64,000 nt of DNA from Symsagittifera roscoffensis. Its lineage: Eukaryota; Xenacoelomorpha; Acoela; Convolutidae. Below, one piece after another: positions 46,858 to 58,135 of this stretch. A program made the translations under genes and the position numbers. Where the stretch lies: contig NC_087070.1 of assembly GCF_963678635.1 (NCBI RefSeq), positions 29,800,048 to 29,864,047 on the forward strand, in the 5' to 3' direction. How positions within the stretch are numbered: position 1 is the stretch's first letter; each line of letters opens with the position of its first letter. Under the pieces are notes generated by a model that searched no databases, was not told where the DNA came from, and saw nothing but the letters and a program-made list of their open reading frames with translations.

Positions 46858-47223
46858 GATTGGTTAGATTCTATTACACCGGTCTCTCGTGATGAAGTGG
46901 TTAGATGTGACGAAGTTGTGAATAAATTAAAAATAGGCGATTTTGATTGGTTAAGAATTTCACCGCATAAATTTCATCCCTCTCATGGTTAGTTGTAAAT
47001 TTGCATAACTTGATTTGATTGGTTAAAACTTTTGCCGCGTAAAATTCCGATATGTACATGAGGGATGTAAATTTGCATCAATTGATCTAATTGGCTAATT
47101 TAAAAAATGCATGACGATGCGCCCTCACGCGGAAATATGTAAATTTGCATATCTTATTTTGATTGGATAAAACTTGAGCCGTCTGTATCGAATTTGACGG
47201 TTCTGATTCGGTGTTCCGATTGG
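46858..47223. repeat. 72-bp tandem repeat with ATTTGCAT and CCAAT-type motifs
   Basis: GATTGG (inverted CCAAT) occurs at 46945, 47017, 47089 (as AATTGG) and 47161, exactly 72 bp apart, with outliers at 46858 and 47218. The octamer ATTTGCAT occurs at 46999, 47071 and 47143, again 72 bp apart. The array lies within an otherwise unexplained 600-bp stretch between the RNase H and integrase parts of gypsy family 3. Confidence 0.85.
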
Positions 47224-47295
47224 ATAAATTTTTTGAATGGATTATCGACGCCCCTTCCGTTGCCCCGGAAGCTACATATTTTCTTTAGCTCTAAT

Positions 47296-48870
47296 TCACG
47301 TCGAGTATGAGTTTCTTGGTGTTTTTTTTCTGTTTTTCTCTAGGTGAGCCTTAACTAGCTGAACTTTTCCCACTTCTTTGTCCGTTGCTGGTGTGTTGAT
47401 TACCCTACATGCTTCATCAAAGTTCTCAATGGTTTTGACTACGAATTTCTCATTGTATTTTGATTTGAGCAGTGCCTCGAATCTAGGGCTTCTTGACAAG
47501 TAATCTGCCATTCCTATTTTAGCTCCTGCGATTTGAGAGATCGTATGATCAAATGGTAGCATTCTGTTTGCGCATCTGGTCAATCTGGATTGATATGTTT
47601 TGTTGCCGCAATTTTCTGTTAGTGCTGTGACTATGGCTGTGTGATCGGTTAAAATTTGAAATTGATTCCCCAGTAATTAATTTCTGAAAAAATCGCATGA
47701 CCAGACTAAGGCGAGCAGTTCGAGTTTGTTTTTGCTGTATTTTTGTTCTGCTGCATTCAAGAACCTTGATGTCAAGGCAATTGGTACCCATTTGTCTGAT
47801 TCCAACTCTTGCTCTAGCGCTGCCCCCAATCCTTTGTGACTTGCGTCAAATTTGATCCTGCATTGTTTGGAGGCATCATAGTGGTGCATTTTTTGTATTT
47901 TGGCGATTAATTCAAGAATCTTTTGGAATGCATTGTTTGCTTCTTCACTCCAAATGAATTTTTCTTTGTTATCTGCCTTCAGTGAAGGTCGGAGTGGCTC
48001 AGTGTGTTTTTGAAGGTTGGGTATGAATCTGGACATGTAGTTTAATATACCCATAAATGATCTCAGTTGTTTCAGAGATTTTGGCGGTTGTAGTGCCATT
48101 ACTGCTTGCATCTCCGAATGTTTTGGCCTCACTTCTGTCTCATCGATCTCGAATCCCAGCCAGACTAATTTGGTTTTTGAAAATTCGCATTTACTGATTT
48201 TTAATGTGAAGCCTTTTTTGTCTAATCTTGACAGAACATTGTCGACTATTTCATTATGTTTCGTGACTGAGCCTTTCGATACTATTAAAATGTCATCTAA
48301 AAAACAGAATGATCCTTGGATCCCTTGGATTGTATTGTCCATTGCCTTCTGAATTTCCTTCGGCGTGTTTGTTAGTCCATTAAACCCGGTTTTAAATCTG
48401 TATGTTCCGGTGAATTCCCCGCACACTATGCTGAAATTACAGTGTTTGCTCACGGATTCATCTAATGGAAGTTGGCTAAAGGCGTATTTCAGATCTAGTG
48501 ACGTAAACCAGACTGTGCAAACTGATTTGGATGTGATTATTTGGGCTGCTGAATCAAGGAACTCTAGTAGATTTGTAATTTCAAACTTGTTTATATAAAT
48601 CTGTGAATTCATTGGTTTTGCATCCATGATTGCTAATTTCGTTGTGTCATTATTTTTTGTTGTTATGACTACTGGGGCTACGAATTAGTCACTTGTGCAT
48701 TTGTCAAACAAAAGACATTTACAATCAAAATGATTACCATTAAAGATTAATTATTTAAACAATTTCTTAGAAATTTCGTTTCGGGAGCTTTTTTGTTCTC
48801 CAAAGTATATCCGAGTTTTTTCACGATTTTCTCACCTTTTTTAACCAGTTCCCCATTCAAATTCTTATAT
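47296..48870 (-). mobile_element. Ty3/gypsy family 3: reverse transcriptase and RNase H
   Basis: The main frame (48627-47677, 316 codons) is the best-preserved RT here. D45 lies in SLDLKYAFSQLPLDE, D111-D112 in FLDDILIV, then the connection SLKQLRSFMGILNYMSRF and RNase H FDASHKGLGAALEQ. A frameshift near 47680 leads to the RNase H end (47583-47296: IGMADYLSRSPR). Upstream in frame, VAPVVITT (about 48680) is preceded by a TAA stop at about 48688. The RT core keeps its three catalytic Asp, but the element as a whole is broken. Confidence 0.88.
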
Positions 48871-48933
48871 TTTTACTCTATGAATTTATTATAACGTTTT
48901 TTTCTAGATTTAGCGACAAATTGAAAATTGCTA

Positions 48934-49101
48934 GGATATGAATACGTTTTGAAGAGTACCACAGCCTTAAGATAGGTCAATTGGAAGTTGCCTTTCCATA
49001 TCCAGTTAAAAGATTTTGGGAACAATCGAGTGTGTTGTTTTTCATTGAATGGCTCCATGACAATGCTGAGGCTTATGAACCTAAGCATGTCGTCTGCCCA
49101 A
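48934..49101 (+). other. Possible host exon, unidentified
   Basis: A plus frame without an ATG reads RFEEYHSLKIGQLEVAF, then KRFWEQSSVLFFIEWLHD and EPKHVVCP, and ends at a consensus donor (CCCAA|GTAAGT, 49102). It looks like real protein but I recognise no family. A weak in-phase continuation could start after ACCACAAAAG near 49171. It lies just 5' of gypsy family 3, which may have disrupted the gene. Confidence 0.35.
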
Positions 49102-49212
49102 GTAAGTCAAAAAAAATCAAAGATTAGTTTCTGCAAACCAAACTTGATAAAATTTGCTGCAACTACCACAAAAGGCAACCATAAGCCGAAATACGATCCA
49201 TTCCTTCAGTGA

Positions 49213-50300
49213 AACAGTGAATATGGATGGGGATTTGTGCAGGGGTTTAAAAAAAGAAGGAAACACACACACACTCAGTTCGCAGCTCAAAACGTAATAC
49301 GTATAGCTAATGTAATACATGTTTCAGAAAAGCTCATACGCCAGCAATGGCGTTAAGCATGATTGTTAAAGCACATATACTGCCTTCTTCCAAGGTGCTG
49401 AAAAACTATTCAACGCAAATAAGCTAAGCAAGGAGGGTAACAGTAACAAAAAAACCGGCCATCCTAATTTAAGCAAAACAGCGCCAACGGATTGCAACAA
49501 ACAAGCAATTTTGTTGTCAAACGTCACATGAAGAAATCACGGGCATCCTTCCTAAGCTTCACTTGAAAATAGTTTCAAACACAGGTTTGACAACTGCCCT
49601 CGTAATGTGCGACACTTGTTTCCACCCATTGGTCTCTGCTAGCCTCGCAAATCGGTTGATTTCAAAATGTCAAAAACTAGAAAATTTTTTGGTTGGATTC
49701 AACGTGACAGAAAGTTTACCCCACCGAGCAGATTGAAACGAACGTATTTTTCGTTCAAGCTATCAAGCCTTCGAATAATTTTGGTGGGAAAATTGAATCT
49801 CTACTGATGCACTGATGCATCTTGTATGCCACTGGCTGAGCCCTCAGTGGACCGTTTCCATCGCCATCTGGTCTTCGAGTAACTACGCTCAGGTGCAATT
49901 TTAGTAAATATTAGGAAATAACACTTATGACCGATTGAAAAGGTGATTTGAGCTTGAATCGTATGTGACGTTCACATAAGCTGAAACCCGATCGGTAGCT
50001 AATAACTGAGCTCAGAATTTGTCTGATCTAACAACAGTTTATGGCACACGCCGTTACTCTATTGGTATTCTCTGCGTTGATGGTCACCTGGTTTTCTCAG
50101 ATAATATTTACTCTTGGTTAGCTCATTTCAAGTGTCACGAATTACGTGTAGAGAAAACAACTCAAAAAGTTAATCGCTTCAGATATCCTTGGCAATTTAG
50201 AGAAGGTTTCCTAGGCCCCGCTAGCCCGCACGGCTCGTAAACGGTTTCTGACTGAGAATGGTACGTTCTGCGTCAACTGGTTCTACACATCAGTATACAG
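49213..50300. other. Spacer, nothing supported
   Basis: A 73-codon plus frame (50019-50240) has no recognisable features. Confidence 0.35.
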
Positions 50301-50513
50301 CTAGGCTCGGCGGGTTTTGAACGGTGCGTCAAAATTCCATGGCAGTTCGCAAAAATAGCTATCTTCTTGTTGGACAGAATCGGCTTTAAAACCTGTTGGT
50401 CGCTCAAATACGCTACTGGGAGCGATGTTGATATCAGTTGAATGTTTGGCAGGTTGGTTTGCTAGAAAGCGATTAATGTCTTGCATGTTTTTTTTTGTAA
50501 GAGAATTCTTCAT
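50301..50513 (-). CDS. Hypothetical small protein, 70 aa
   Basis: An ATG-started frame of 70 codons in a locally more GC-balanced patch. It is charged and Asn/Pro-rich (MQDINRFLANQPAKHS, VFERPTGFKADS), with a single Cys near the C-terminus (SYFCELPWNFDAPF) and a basic end. No signal peptide, no membrane segment, no poly(A) signal close downstream. It could be an exon of a larger gene or a chance frame. Confidence 0.3.
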   Translation of the reverse strand: MKNSLTKKNMQDINRFLANQPAKHSTDINIAPSSVFERPTGFKADSVQQEDSYFCELPWNFDAPFKTRRA

Positions 50514-51718
50514 AAGATATGAGTGGGTTTCGAGAGGACAAGTGTATCTTCAGAATGAAAGATTCTACGACTGGTGCTAATTACGTTCTTTGACGAACAA
50601 GCCATCGATAATAACCAAGATCGTTATTCCGAATCCGCTTAAGTTGTGCTGAACTTTGTATACATGGATGGTTACCTCACTACCTCACCACACAGTTTTA
50701 AAATTAAGTCGCAATTTGATTAACCTTCATAAGTTAGGCGGGTCCAACAAAAGTTATTGTGTTATTTTTACTCCGGAGTTGTCAACAAAACTAAGTCCAC
50801 CAAAACAGAACTAGCAACACTCACAGTACTAGTTAAACGTCATTTGGTTGTAAGTCGGTGTCGGTTTTCTTCGACCTAGTAATCTTGTCGCCCCGTATAC
50901 AGATCAGGCAAGATTATTACAGAAATATATCAAGCAATTGAGTGATGGATGACCAATGAAGCGCCCCACTGCAAAACAATTTTTAACAAACAAAAATCGA
51001 ATGGAACTCAATTTTGCCAGTTTGAGGTCGGCTCATGATCCCTCGATGCAAAAATTTGTTCTTGAGCACTACATCACGCATGAGACTAACACTGATTAAG
51101 CTCTTTGAACATAAAAATCAAATCACTTGGAAACCAGTCTGCGAGAGTTTGTTTGAAGTGATGTGAGGAGAACGTATTTTCCAATAGTAAAATTGGGTTG
51201 GAAAACATAAACAAAGGTTTTATCGCAACTTTTGCAAACAAGTAGCTAATTCCTTGTAATTAATTTGTGTTGAAAACTTGTTTAAGCGTCCGACTTTAAC
51301 CGTTGGAAGCTCAAGTTTCATCAATACTCTAATTTTTAATTACTCGGAAAATATCAAAGAGAATAAGCATTAAAAATATGACAAGAAACGCAAATTGAAT
51401 CAAAGAAGTAATGAGGCACGGTTAATAATTCTTACAAAAAGATTCGATAGTTATTTTTTTGCCAAAAAACCCAACCAAAACTGGAAAATTGTTTAAATTT
51501 TTTTGATAGTTTCTTTGTCGTAATTTCGCTTGAAAAACTTCTTTTGATCCACTTTGTGTCAGCATTATTTTAACGGTGTATTTATTTTTACAAGGTTAAA
51601 TTTTAAGTTCAAATCAGCTATCAGGGGCTAATTAGTTTGCATGCCAATTTTTTCTAAAAGTTCCTGTTTGATTTATTAAACAGGTATTATGAAAACGTTT
51701 TTTTTCCAGATGAGATCT
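50514..51718. other. AT-rich spacer, nothing recognised
   Basis: No supported feature. Confidence 0.4.
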
Positions 51719-51748
51719 GTTTTTTTTTTTTTTTTTTTTTTTTTTTTT
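51719..51748. repeat. Poly(T) tract, about 29 T
   Basis: Uninterrupted T run just left of the satellite array. Confidence 0.95.
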
Positions 51749-51889
51749 GAGACGCTTTTTCGAAAAATTCGCTTTCCCAAAAAACTACCTTTCAGATTCT
51801 CATAAAAAGGGTACCAATGGATTCAGTATTGTTTCACCTACCTGCCTGCATGAAATTTATGGCAATTTTTACCCTACCCCACCCCCCGT

Positions 51890-54260
51890 ACGGTCTTAGA
51901 AAAGCTTCACAACTCGGTACTTTTTTCACTTTTTGCCCATTTTTTCGGAAATTTTCGATTTCCTCAAAAACTACCCGTCCAGATTTGGGATTAAGGGTTA
52001 AATCGATAGACCAGGTTGTAGGAAACTCCCATGCACAAGCGGCTGGTCCCTAATTTGCTTAGGGGAAGAGCTATAGACTTAGGAAAAGTCACTTTTTTGA
52101 TTTTTTTGCCTATTTTTTCGGAAATTATCGATTTCCTCAAAAACTACCCATCCAGATTTGGAATTAAGGGTTTAATCGATAGACCAGGTTGTAGGAAACT
52201 CCCATGCACAAGCGGCTGGTCCCTAATTTGCTTAGGGGAAGAGCTATAGACTTAGGAAAAGTCACTTTTTTGATTTTTTTGCCTATTTTTTCGGAAATTA
52301 TCGATTTCCTCAAAAACTACCCATCCAGATTTGGAATTAAGGGTTTAATCGATAGACCAGGTTGTAGGAAACTCCCCCGCACAAGCGGCTGGTCCTTAAC
52401 TTGCCTAGGGGAAGAGCTATAGACTTAGGAAAAGTCACTTTTTTGACTTTTTGGCCTTTTTTCAAATCTTTCCGATTTCCTCAAAAACTACCCGTCCAGA
52501 TTTGGGATTAAGGGTTTAATCGATAAACCAGGTTGTAGGAACCCCCCATGCACAAGCGGCTGGTCCCTAACTTGCTTAGGGGAAGAGCTATAGACTTAGG
52601 AAAAGTCACTTTTTTGATTTTTTTGCCTATTTTTTCGGAAATTATCGATTTCCTCAAAAACTACCCATCCAGATTAGATTTGGAATTAAGGGTTTAATCG
52701 ATAGACCAGATTGTAGGAAACTCCCCGCACAAGCGGCTGGTCCTTAACTTGCCTAGGGGAAGAGCTATAGACTTAGGAAAAGTCACTTTTTTGACTTTTT
52801 TGGCCTTTTTTCAAATCTTTCCGATTTCCTCAAAAACTACCCGTCCAGATATGGGATTAAGGGTTTAATCGATAGACTAGGTTGTAGGAACCCCCCCTAC
52901 ACAAACGGCTCGTCCCTAATTTGTCTAGGGGAAGAGCTATAGACTTAGGAAAAGTCACTTTTTTGATTTTTTTGCCTATTTGTTCGGAAATTATCGATTT
53001 CCTCAAAAACTACCCATCCAGATTTGGAATTAAGGGTTTAATCGATAGACCAGGTTGTAGGAACCCCCCATGCACAAGCGGCTGGTCCCTAACTTGCTTA
53101 GGGGAAGAGCTATAGACTTAGGAAAAGTCACTTTTTTGATTTTTTTGCCTATTTTTTCGGAAATTATCGATTTCCTCAAAAACTACCCATCCAGATTAGA
53201 TTTGGAATTAAGGGTTTAATCGATAGACCAGGTTGTAGGAAACTCCCATGCACAAGCGGCTGGTCCCTAATTTGCTTAGGGGAAGAGCTATAGACTTAGG
53301 AAAAGTCACTTTTTTGATTTTTTTGCCTATTTTTTCGGAAATTATCGATTTCCTAAAAAACTACCCATCCAGATTTGGAATTAAGGGTTTAATCGATAGA
53401 CCAGGTTGTAGGAAACTCCCCCGCACAAGCGGCTGGTCCTTAACTTGCCTAGGGGAAGAGCTATAGACTTAGGAAAAGTCACTTTTTTGATTTTTTGGCC
53501 TTTTTTCAAATCTTTCCGATTTCCTCAAAAATTACCCGTCCAGATTTGGGATTAAGGGTTTAATCGATAAACCAGGTTGTAGGAACCCCCCATGCACAAG
53601 CGGCTGGTCCCTAATTTGCTTAGGGGAAGAGCTATAGACTTAGGAAAAGTCACTTTTTTGATTTTTTTGCCTATTTTTTCGGAAATTATCGATTTCCTCA
53701 AAAACTACCCATCCAGATTAGATTTGGAATTAAGGGTTTAATCGATAGACCAGGTTGTAGGAAACTCCCATGCACAAGCGGCTGGTCCCTAATTTGCTTA
53801 GGGGAAGAGCTATAGACTTAGGAAAAGTCACTTTTTTGATTTTTTTGCCTATTTTTTCGGAAATTATCGATTTCCTCAAAAACTACCCATCCAGATTAGA
53901 TTTGGAATTAAGGGTTTAATCGATAGACCAGATTGTAGGAAACTCCCCCGCACAAGCGGCTGGTCCTTAACTTGCCTAGGGGAAGAGCTATAGACTTAGG
54001 AAAAGTCACTTTTTTGACTTTTTTGGCCTTTTTTCAAATCTTTCCGATTTCCTCAAAAACTACCCGTCCAGATATGGGATTAAGGGTTTAATCGATAGAC
54101 TAGGTTGTAGGAACCCCCCCTACACAAACGGCTCGTCCCTAATTTGTCTAGGGGAAGAGCTATACACTTAGGAATAGTCAATTTTTTGGTTTTAAGGCCA
54201 TTTTTTCAAACTTTTTCGATTTCTTCAAAAACTACCCATCCAGATTTGGGATGCATAAGC
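51890..54260. repeat. Satellite array, about 173-bp unit, about 14 copies
   Basis: Landmarks such as GAAGAGCTATAGACTTAGG and TCGATAGACCAGGTTGTAGG recur every 173 bp (or 179 bp where a GATTAGATT insertion is present). Two unit types are distinguishable: one with TATTTTTTCGGAAATTATCG and one with CTTTTTTCAAATCTTTCCG. They occur in the order A A A B A B A A A B A A B, then a diverged edge unit. A two-unit block at about 52670-52930 is repeated at 53897-54165. The unit encodes a spurious 72-codon frame repeated several times. Confidence 0.95.
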
Positions 54261-54672
54261 TTCTCTTTCACTTTTTTTTGCGTAGGAAGGGCGCTATCGA
54301 CTTGAGAAACCTGAAATTTTAAAACAATTTTAAAATAATCAACATTAAAATAATCAAACAGGTCTCTCCAGCTTTCAGCTGGGCCCCTAGTGCCAGGTTC
54401 ACAAACGGATAATGTGAGCAGAAAAACTTCAATCGGTCAAGAAATTTGCAAAAGGATGAGGAAAATTTTTAAGTAATTATTCGAAAGTTGTTCATTTTTT
54501 TTCAATATAGAAAGTGTTTTGGATAATTTAAATGCGTTGCAAAAAAGCATTCGGTGAAAAATTGTCTTTTTTCTCTATGATTTTATTTTATGTTAATTAG
54601 TTCTGGACGTGTTGTGTGTGCGGTTCAAACATACATAAATTTAAACCTAGCAACTAGTAAGTCAGCTACTAA
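54261..54672. other. Spacer right of the satellite
   Basis: Nothing recognised. Confidence 0.4.
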
Positions 54673-54903
54673 TATCTAAATGTTTGAATATAGCCTGCAG
54701 TTTCATAAGTTAGTACATGGTGGCGAAGGTTAATTTTGTCCACGTGACTACTGATTTTGTACACTGCGACAGTGGAGAAAACTTTTCCGAACATTTCTCC
54801 ACTGTCGCAGCGTACAAAATCAGTAGTCAGGAGGACAAAAATCAACCATTCTTCACCATGCACTAACATATGAAACTGCACGCTAACTTAAAACATTTAG
54901 ATA
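54673..54903. repeat. Long near-perfect inverted repeat (hairpin), about 110-bp arms
   Basis: Outer ends are TATCTAAATG and CATTTAGATA. Inner landmarks are GCAGTTTCATA, TTAGTACATGGTG, GACTACTGATTTTGTAC and GCGACAGTGGAGAAA on the left, with their complements on the right. The loop is about ten bases around 54790. Flanking TA is compatible with a TA-target (mariner-type) MITE, but a hairpin RNA source is also possible. Confidence 0.9.
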
Positions 54904-54904
54904 G

Positions 54905-55215
54905 GAGTAGGATGGTCGAGTTCTAGGAGAATTAGAAGTACGTCTTCGCTTCTCCATCAAAAGGTCGGATGTTCGAGGCCCAACATGATCTATGCTCGCT
55001 GCTTGAGACTGCAGCAACTTACCCAGCCCATAAAAATAGCACAGAAAATACATGTAAATCTTAACCAGTGCTACAACAACGGTTCTCTGTGGAGAGCTGA
55101 ACAAATACAACAAGACTGCTCGTATCAGGGCGAAGCCCTGTGTGTTCCGACTGCCTTTTAAGATTTGCGGAGCAGCAGTATTAACATAAATGAATTGAAT
55201 TAAATGAAATAAAAC
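54905..55215 (+). mobile_element. tRNA-like SINE
   Basis: An A-box-like TGGTCGAGTTCT (54913-54924) and a B-box-like GTTCGAGGCC (54971-54980) are spaced as in a tRNA with a long variable arm, including a stem AGAAG...CTTCT. A tRNA-unrelated body follows, ending in a conserved-looking block (AAGACTGCTCGTATCAGGGC, about 55109-55135). The 3' tail is AATGAATTGAATTAAATG then AAATAAAAC. The block is also present at 59496-59545. It begins two bases after the inverted repeat. Confidence 0.7.
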
Positions 55216-56031
55216 AAAATAAATTTTTTTAAAATAAAATTTGACATTTTTTTTTGAAATTCATCCAAAACACGCCATATGAAAAATACAAAAAGATAGA
55301 TTTCCTTCCTTGTAACAAATCAATGATGTCAAATAAGCTTCGTTCAACCAATTTGGAACGATTTATAAGACAGATTAAATCTCCTCTTACGCGTTAATAG
55401 CGCGAATTATATCGCGCGTTAATTGTCCCAAAATGGTCAAAATGGCAATCTTTAAACCCTCATTACTTCACGAAAAATGATCACAGTTGAAATATCTTTT
55501 CAAAGTTAAGCTCAAGACAACAATACCTTTTGAATGCTATTTAAAAATTCCGTCAAAAATGGCTAGTTAAAAAGTCGAAATTTGTCTGAAGAAAAAAAAC
55601 CCACCCCGAGCACAAATATTCCGTTACTTTCGTATCAAAAGTCGGAACAAAAAAACCTTGGAAGAAATTTTGCAGTTTTGTTCTGAAAGCTCCAATCTCA
55701 AAATTTTGTCTTTGAAATTGTAAAATCTGCTCCACAGTGTTAACACCTTCATAATGCTAGATAAACTTAGCACAAGAAAGAAACAAACATGTGTACAGAT
55801 TTAATTCTAATACTCTACATTTTAAAAGCAGGCATCTAATAATAATGAGAAGTATTGCAAATTAAAAAATTGAAAGGTAGTAGAAAATGGAAAAAGAGGC
55901 AAAATGAACATGTCTTACAGTTATATTAAGCGTAATGCCATATTTTACAACCACTTGACAACAAGGTTTGCAGCTCGTATGTTGTTTTTGTAGGGTTCTG
56001 GATAAATTGTCTAAAATTTTTTCTTTGATAT
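55216..56031. other. AT-rich spacer with a dispersed motif
   Basis: 55560-55660 resembles 59850-59910 (CACCCCGAGCACAAATATTCC against CACCCCGGGCATACATATTCC, shown here as short corresponding blocks) and the complement of 31735-31830. Nothing else recognised. Confidence 0.45.
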
Positions 56032-56039
56032 GAAATTTG

Positions 56040-56241
56040 GGCTCTTTTTCCTTCCCCCCCCCACCTGCAAAATTTTCAATTTGAAATTACTGTTCACTTT
56101 GTCCGATTGCCATGAAAATTGACAGGCAGACTGATTAGGCCATAACAAACATATTTGGTCTTCATAATGAACCTTGTAAAACTACTCGTTAGACTATAAA
56201 ATTCAGGTTTGTGTGAGGTGGGGGGAAAAGGAAAAAGAGCC
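56040..56241 (+). mobile_element. MITE copy 2, with 8-bp target duplication
   Basis: A 202-bp element with terminal inverted repeats of about 28 bp (GGCTCTTTTTCCTTCCCC at the left, GGGGAAAAGGAAAAAGAGCC at the right). It is flanked by a perfect 8-bp duplication GAAATTTG at 56032-56039 and 56242-56249. No coding capacity. An 8-bp duplication suggests mobilisation by a hAT-type transposase. Confidence 0.92.
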
Positions 56242-56249
56242 GAAATTTG

Positions 56250-56639
56250 CAAGAAGTTGTTAGATTCTTCTAATAAAACTTTTTTAAAAGTCGCTGCTGT
56301 TAAAGCTGGGCTTTTTTTATGGGAAAAAGTTCTTTAACTCTTTTATTTTATTTGAAATTATTTCAAGATATAATTTGTTATCGTTAAAGAAAATTATTTG
56401 AACAAGAAAATGAGCTCTTTCCTACAAAATCAAGTATTTTTTTTTCTTTTTTATTTAATTTTTTTCCAATTGTTTTTTTTCTGAACTACATGTTTACAGG
56501 TATTCAAGTTTCAAGTATACATACAGGTATACAGTTTTTTCTGATCTATAGGCTTCTCAGCCTCTGTCAATCTGCTCCTTCTTCGGAGGCCCGTTTCGTC
56601 ATTCAACAAAGAATGTATCATACTTGTCAATTTTCCAAT
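56250..56639. other. AT-rich spacer
   Basis: Nothing recognised. Confidence 0.4.
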
Positions 56640-57598
56640 GTTTATCCAGCATCAATTGGAGCAAGTTGATGTGAATGCTAAAAATTACAGACGCTGGTAG
56701 TCAGTTTCAGTCGTTTATGGCTGCTATAGTGAAGAAGCTACTCCGTAAACAAGTTCGTGACTTTCTTGTTATCAATTTGAACGGATTTTTAGGAGAAATT
56801 CTATCGTTTTTTGTAAAGTTTCTTTCAGTTGCTGTTATATCGTAGCCACAGTTGTTTACACTTCTATCATACGTCCATATTTTCTTCTGTAATTCTGGGT
56901 AGGAAGCGTCAACGTTTTCAATCTTTCAAAGTAAGCTCATTTGCATAAGCGTGAGGTTAATCTGGTTGCCTTTCGGTGAATATTTTCAATCGCTACTTTT
57001 TCTTTTATCAGGAAAGGGTTCCAGGATTGATTGATATACGTTTTGTTTTGTAGAAATTCGCCATGGTTTCCTCCGGTAACCACACTATTAGCTAACTTTG
57101 TCTCCTTTGCAATATGTTCTTGAATGAGTAAGCTTGACTCAATGATGACCCCCAGGTTTTTCTCGTTTCCTACATTGCTCAAAACATTTTTGCCCTTCAG
57201 TTTATAATTTCTTTCTGTCGTCTTCTTCTTACTGATAATATTAGTTTGTGGCATTTCGAGAGACTAAATTTCATTAAACTTCCTTTGGACGACATTGAAA
57301 GTCGATTCAGATCAGTCTACAGTTCGTCTCTTTCTTTGGCGGTTGTAATCGGCTTGTAAACGTTTGCATCATCAGTATAAAAAACATATTGGAGGTGACT
57401 CCGTCTCCCATGAAGTTGATGTACAGTACAAACATTATTGGCTCTAGTACCGACCTTTGAGGGACTCCGCTGATGACAGGAAACCAGTCTGTGTCTGTGT
57501 GACTTTCGTTCACTACTAATTTTGACGACAATCTTTCCATTTTGGGCCTTTTTTGGTTCTTTTCTAATACCCCAAGCCCCACCCCACCTCCCAATCAT
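56640..57598 (-). mobile_element. CR1/L2-like LINE reverse transcriptase remnant
   Basis: Minus strand, in shifted frames. VISGVPQRSVLEPIMFVLYIN (an RT palm motif; seen at about 57480-57415) is followed, in another frame, by YVFYTDDANVYKPI (57395-57350), the FADD-type catalytic box. Next come KNLGVIIESSLLIQEHIAKE (57160-57100), then NIHRKATRLTSRL (about 56985-56940) and RLKTLTLPTQNYRRKYG (about 56920-56870), the usual end of CR1-like ORF2. Several frameshifts make it dead. It lacks the RNase H of the LINE at the left edge. Confidence 0.82.
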
Positions 57599-57750
57599 TT
57601 TAATTTTTGTTGTGAATTTTTATTGAACGTTTTCGTAATGTAATAAAGTGTTGCATGATGAACCCAGTAATCATAGTGATTAAACTGTTTCTCAAGCCCT
57701 ACATATGTGACTTTACATAGTGACTTCACACATACTGACTTCACGCACAG

Positions 57751-57852
57751 CAGCTGCTAAAATAAAGAAACCTGAAACTTTGAACGAGGCGGGGAAAAGG
57801 GAAAGAACCGTCTTTTCTATTCCTTCAGTATTTGAACTTCAGTGTGATTTAG
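57751..57852 (+). other. Possible isolated exon, unidentified
   Basis: Between an acceptor-like TTCACGCACAG and a donor AG|GTAATT there is a 34-codon frame with protein-like composition (KIKKPETLNEAGKRERTVF, SIPSVFELQC). No neighbours to join it to; weak evidence. Confidence 0.25.
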
Positions 57853-57938
57853 GTAATTTTTTGGCTCTTGTTATTTTTCAGTCGACCTGCAAAGCTATAT
57901 GTGCATATTTTGCTTGCAATGAATAAAGCAACAAATTA

Positions 57939-58135
57939 TCCTCCCCCTCCACCTCACATCAGCATCAGTTTTATGGTGTAATGAGGGTTCTTACAAGGTT
58001 TTTTATGAAGACAAAATATATTTGTCTTGGTCTATTTAGTTAGCATGTCAATTTTCATAACAATCGGTTGGTGGGAACAGTAATTTTTGCAGGTAAAAAA
58101 CTTGCAGGTGAGGGGTGGGGAGAGAAAAAAGAGCT
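57939..58135 (-). mobile_element. MITE copy 4, inverted orientation
   Basis: Reverse orientation relative to the other copies: CCACCTCAC at the left end, CATTACACC-like and GTCAATTTTCATAACAATCGG inside, GCAGGTGAGGGGTGGGGAG and AAAAAAGAGCT at the right. More diverged than copies 2 and 3, with no clear target duplication. Confidence 0.75.

Noticed and set aside
52031-53466. Series of 64- to 72-codon frames in the satellite
   Set aside because: The same frame repeats once per unit and is broken in type B units; a by-product of the repeat.
54905-54990. Functional tRNA gene
   Set aside because: Box A and B are imperfect, no complete cloverleaf can be drawn, and an A-rich SINE tail follows 200 bases later.
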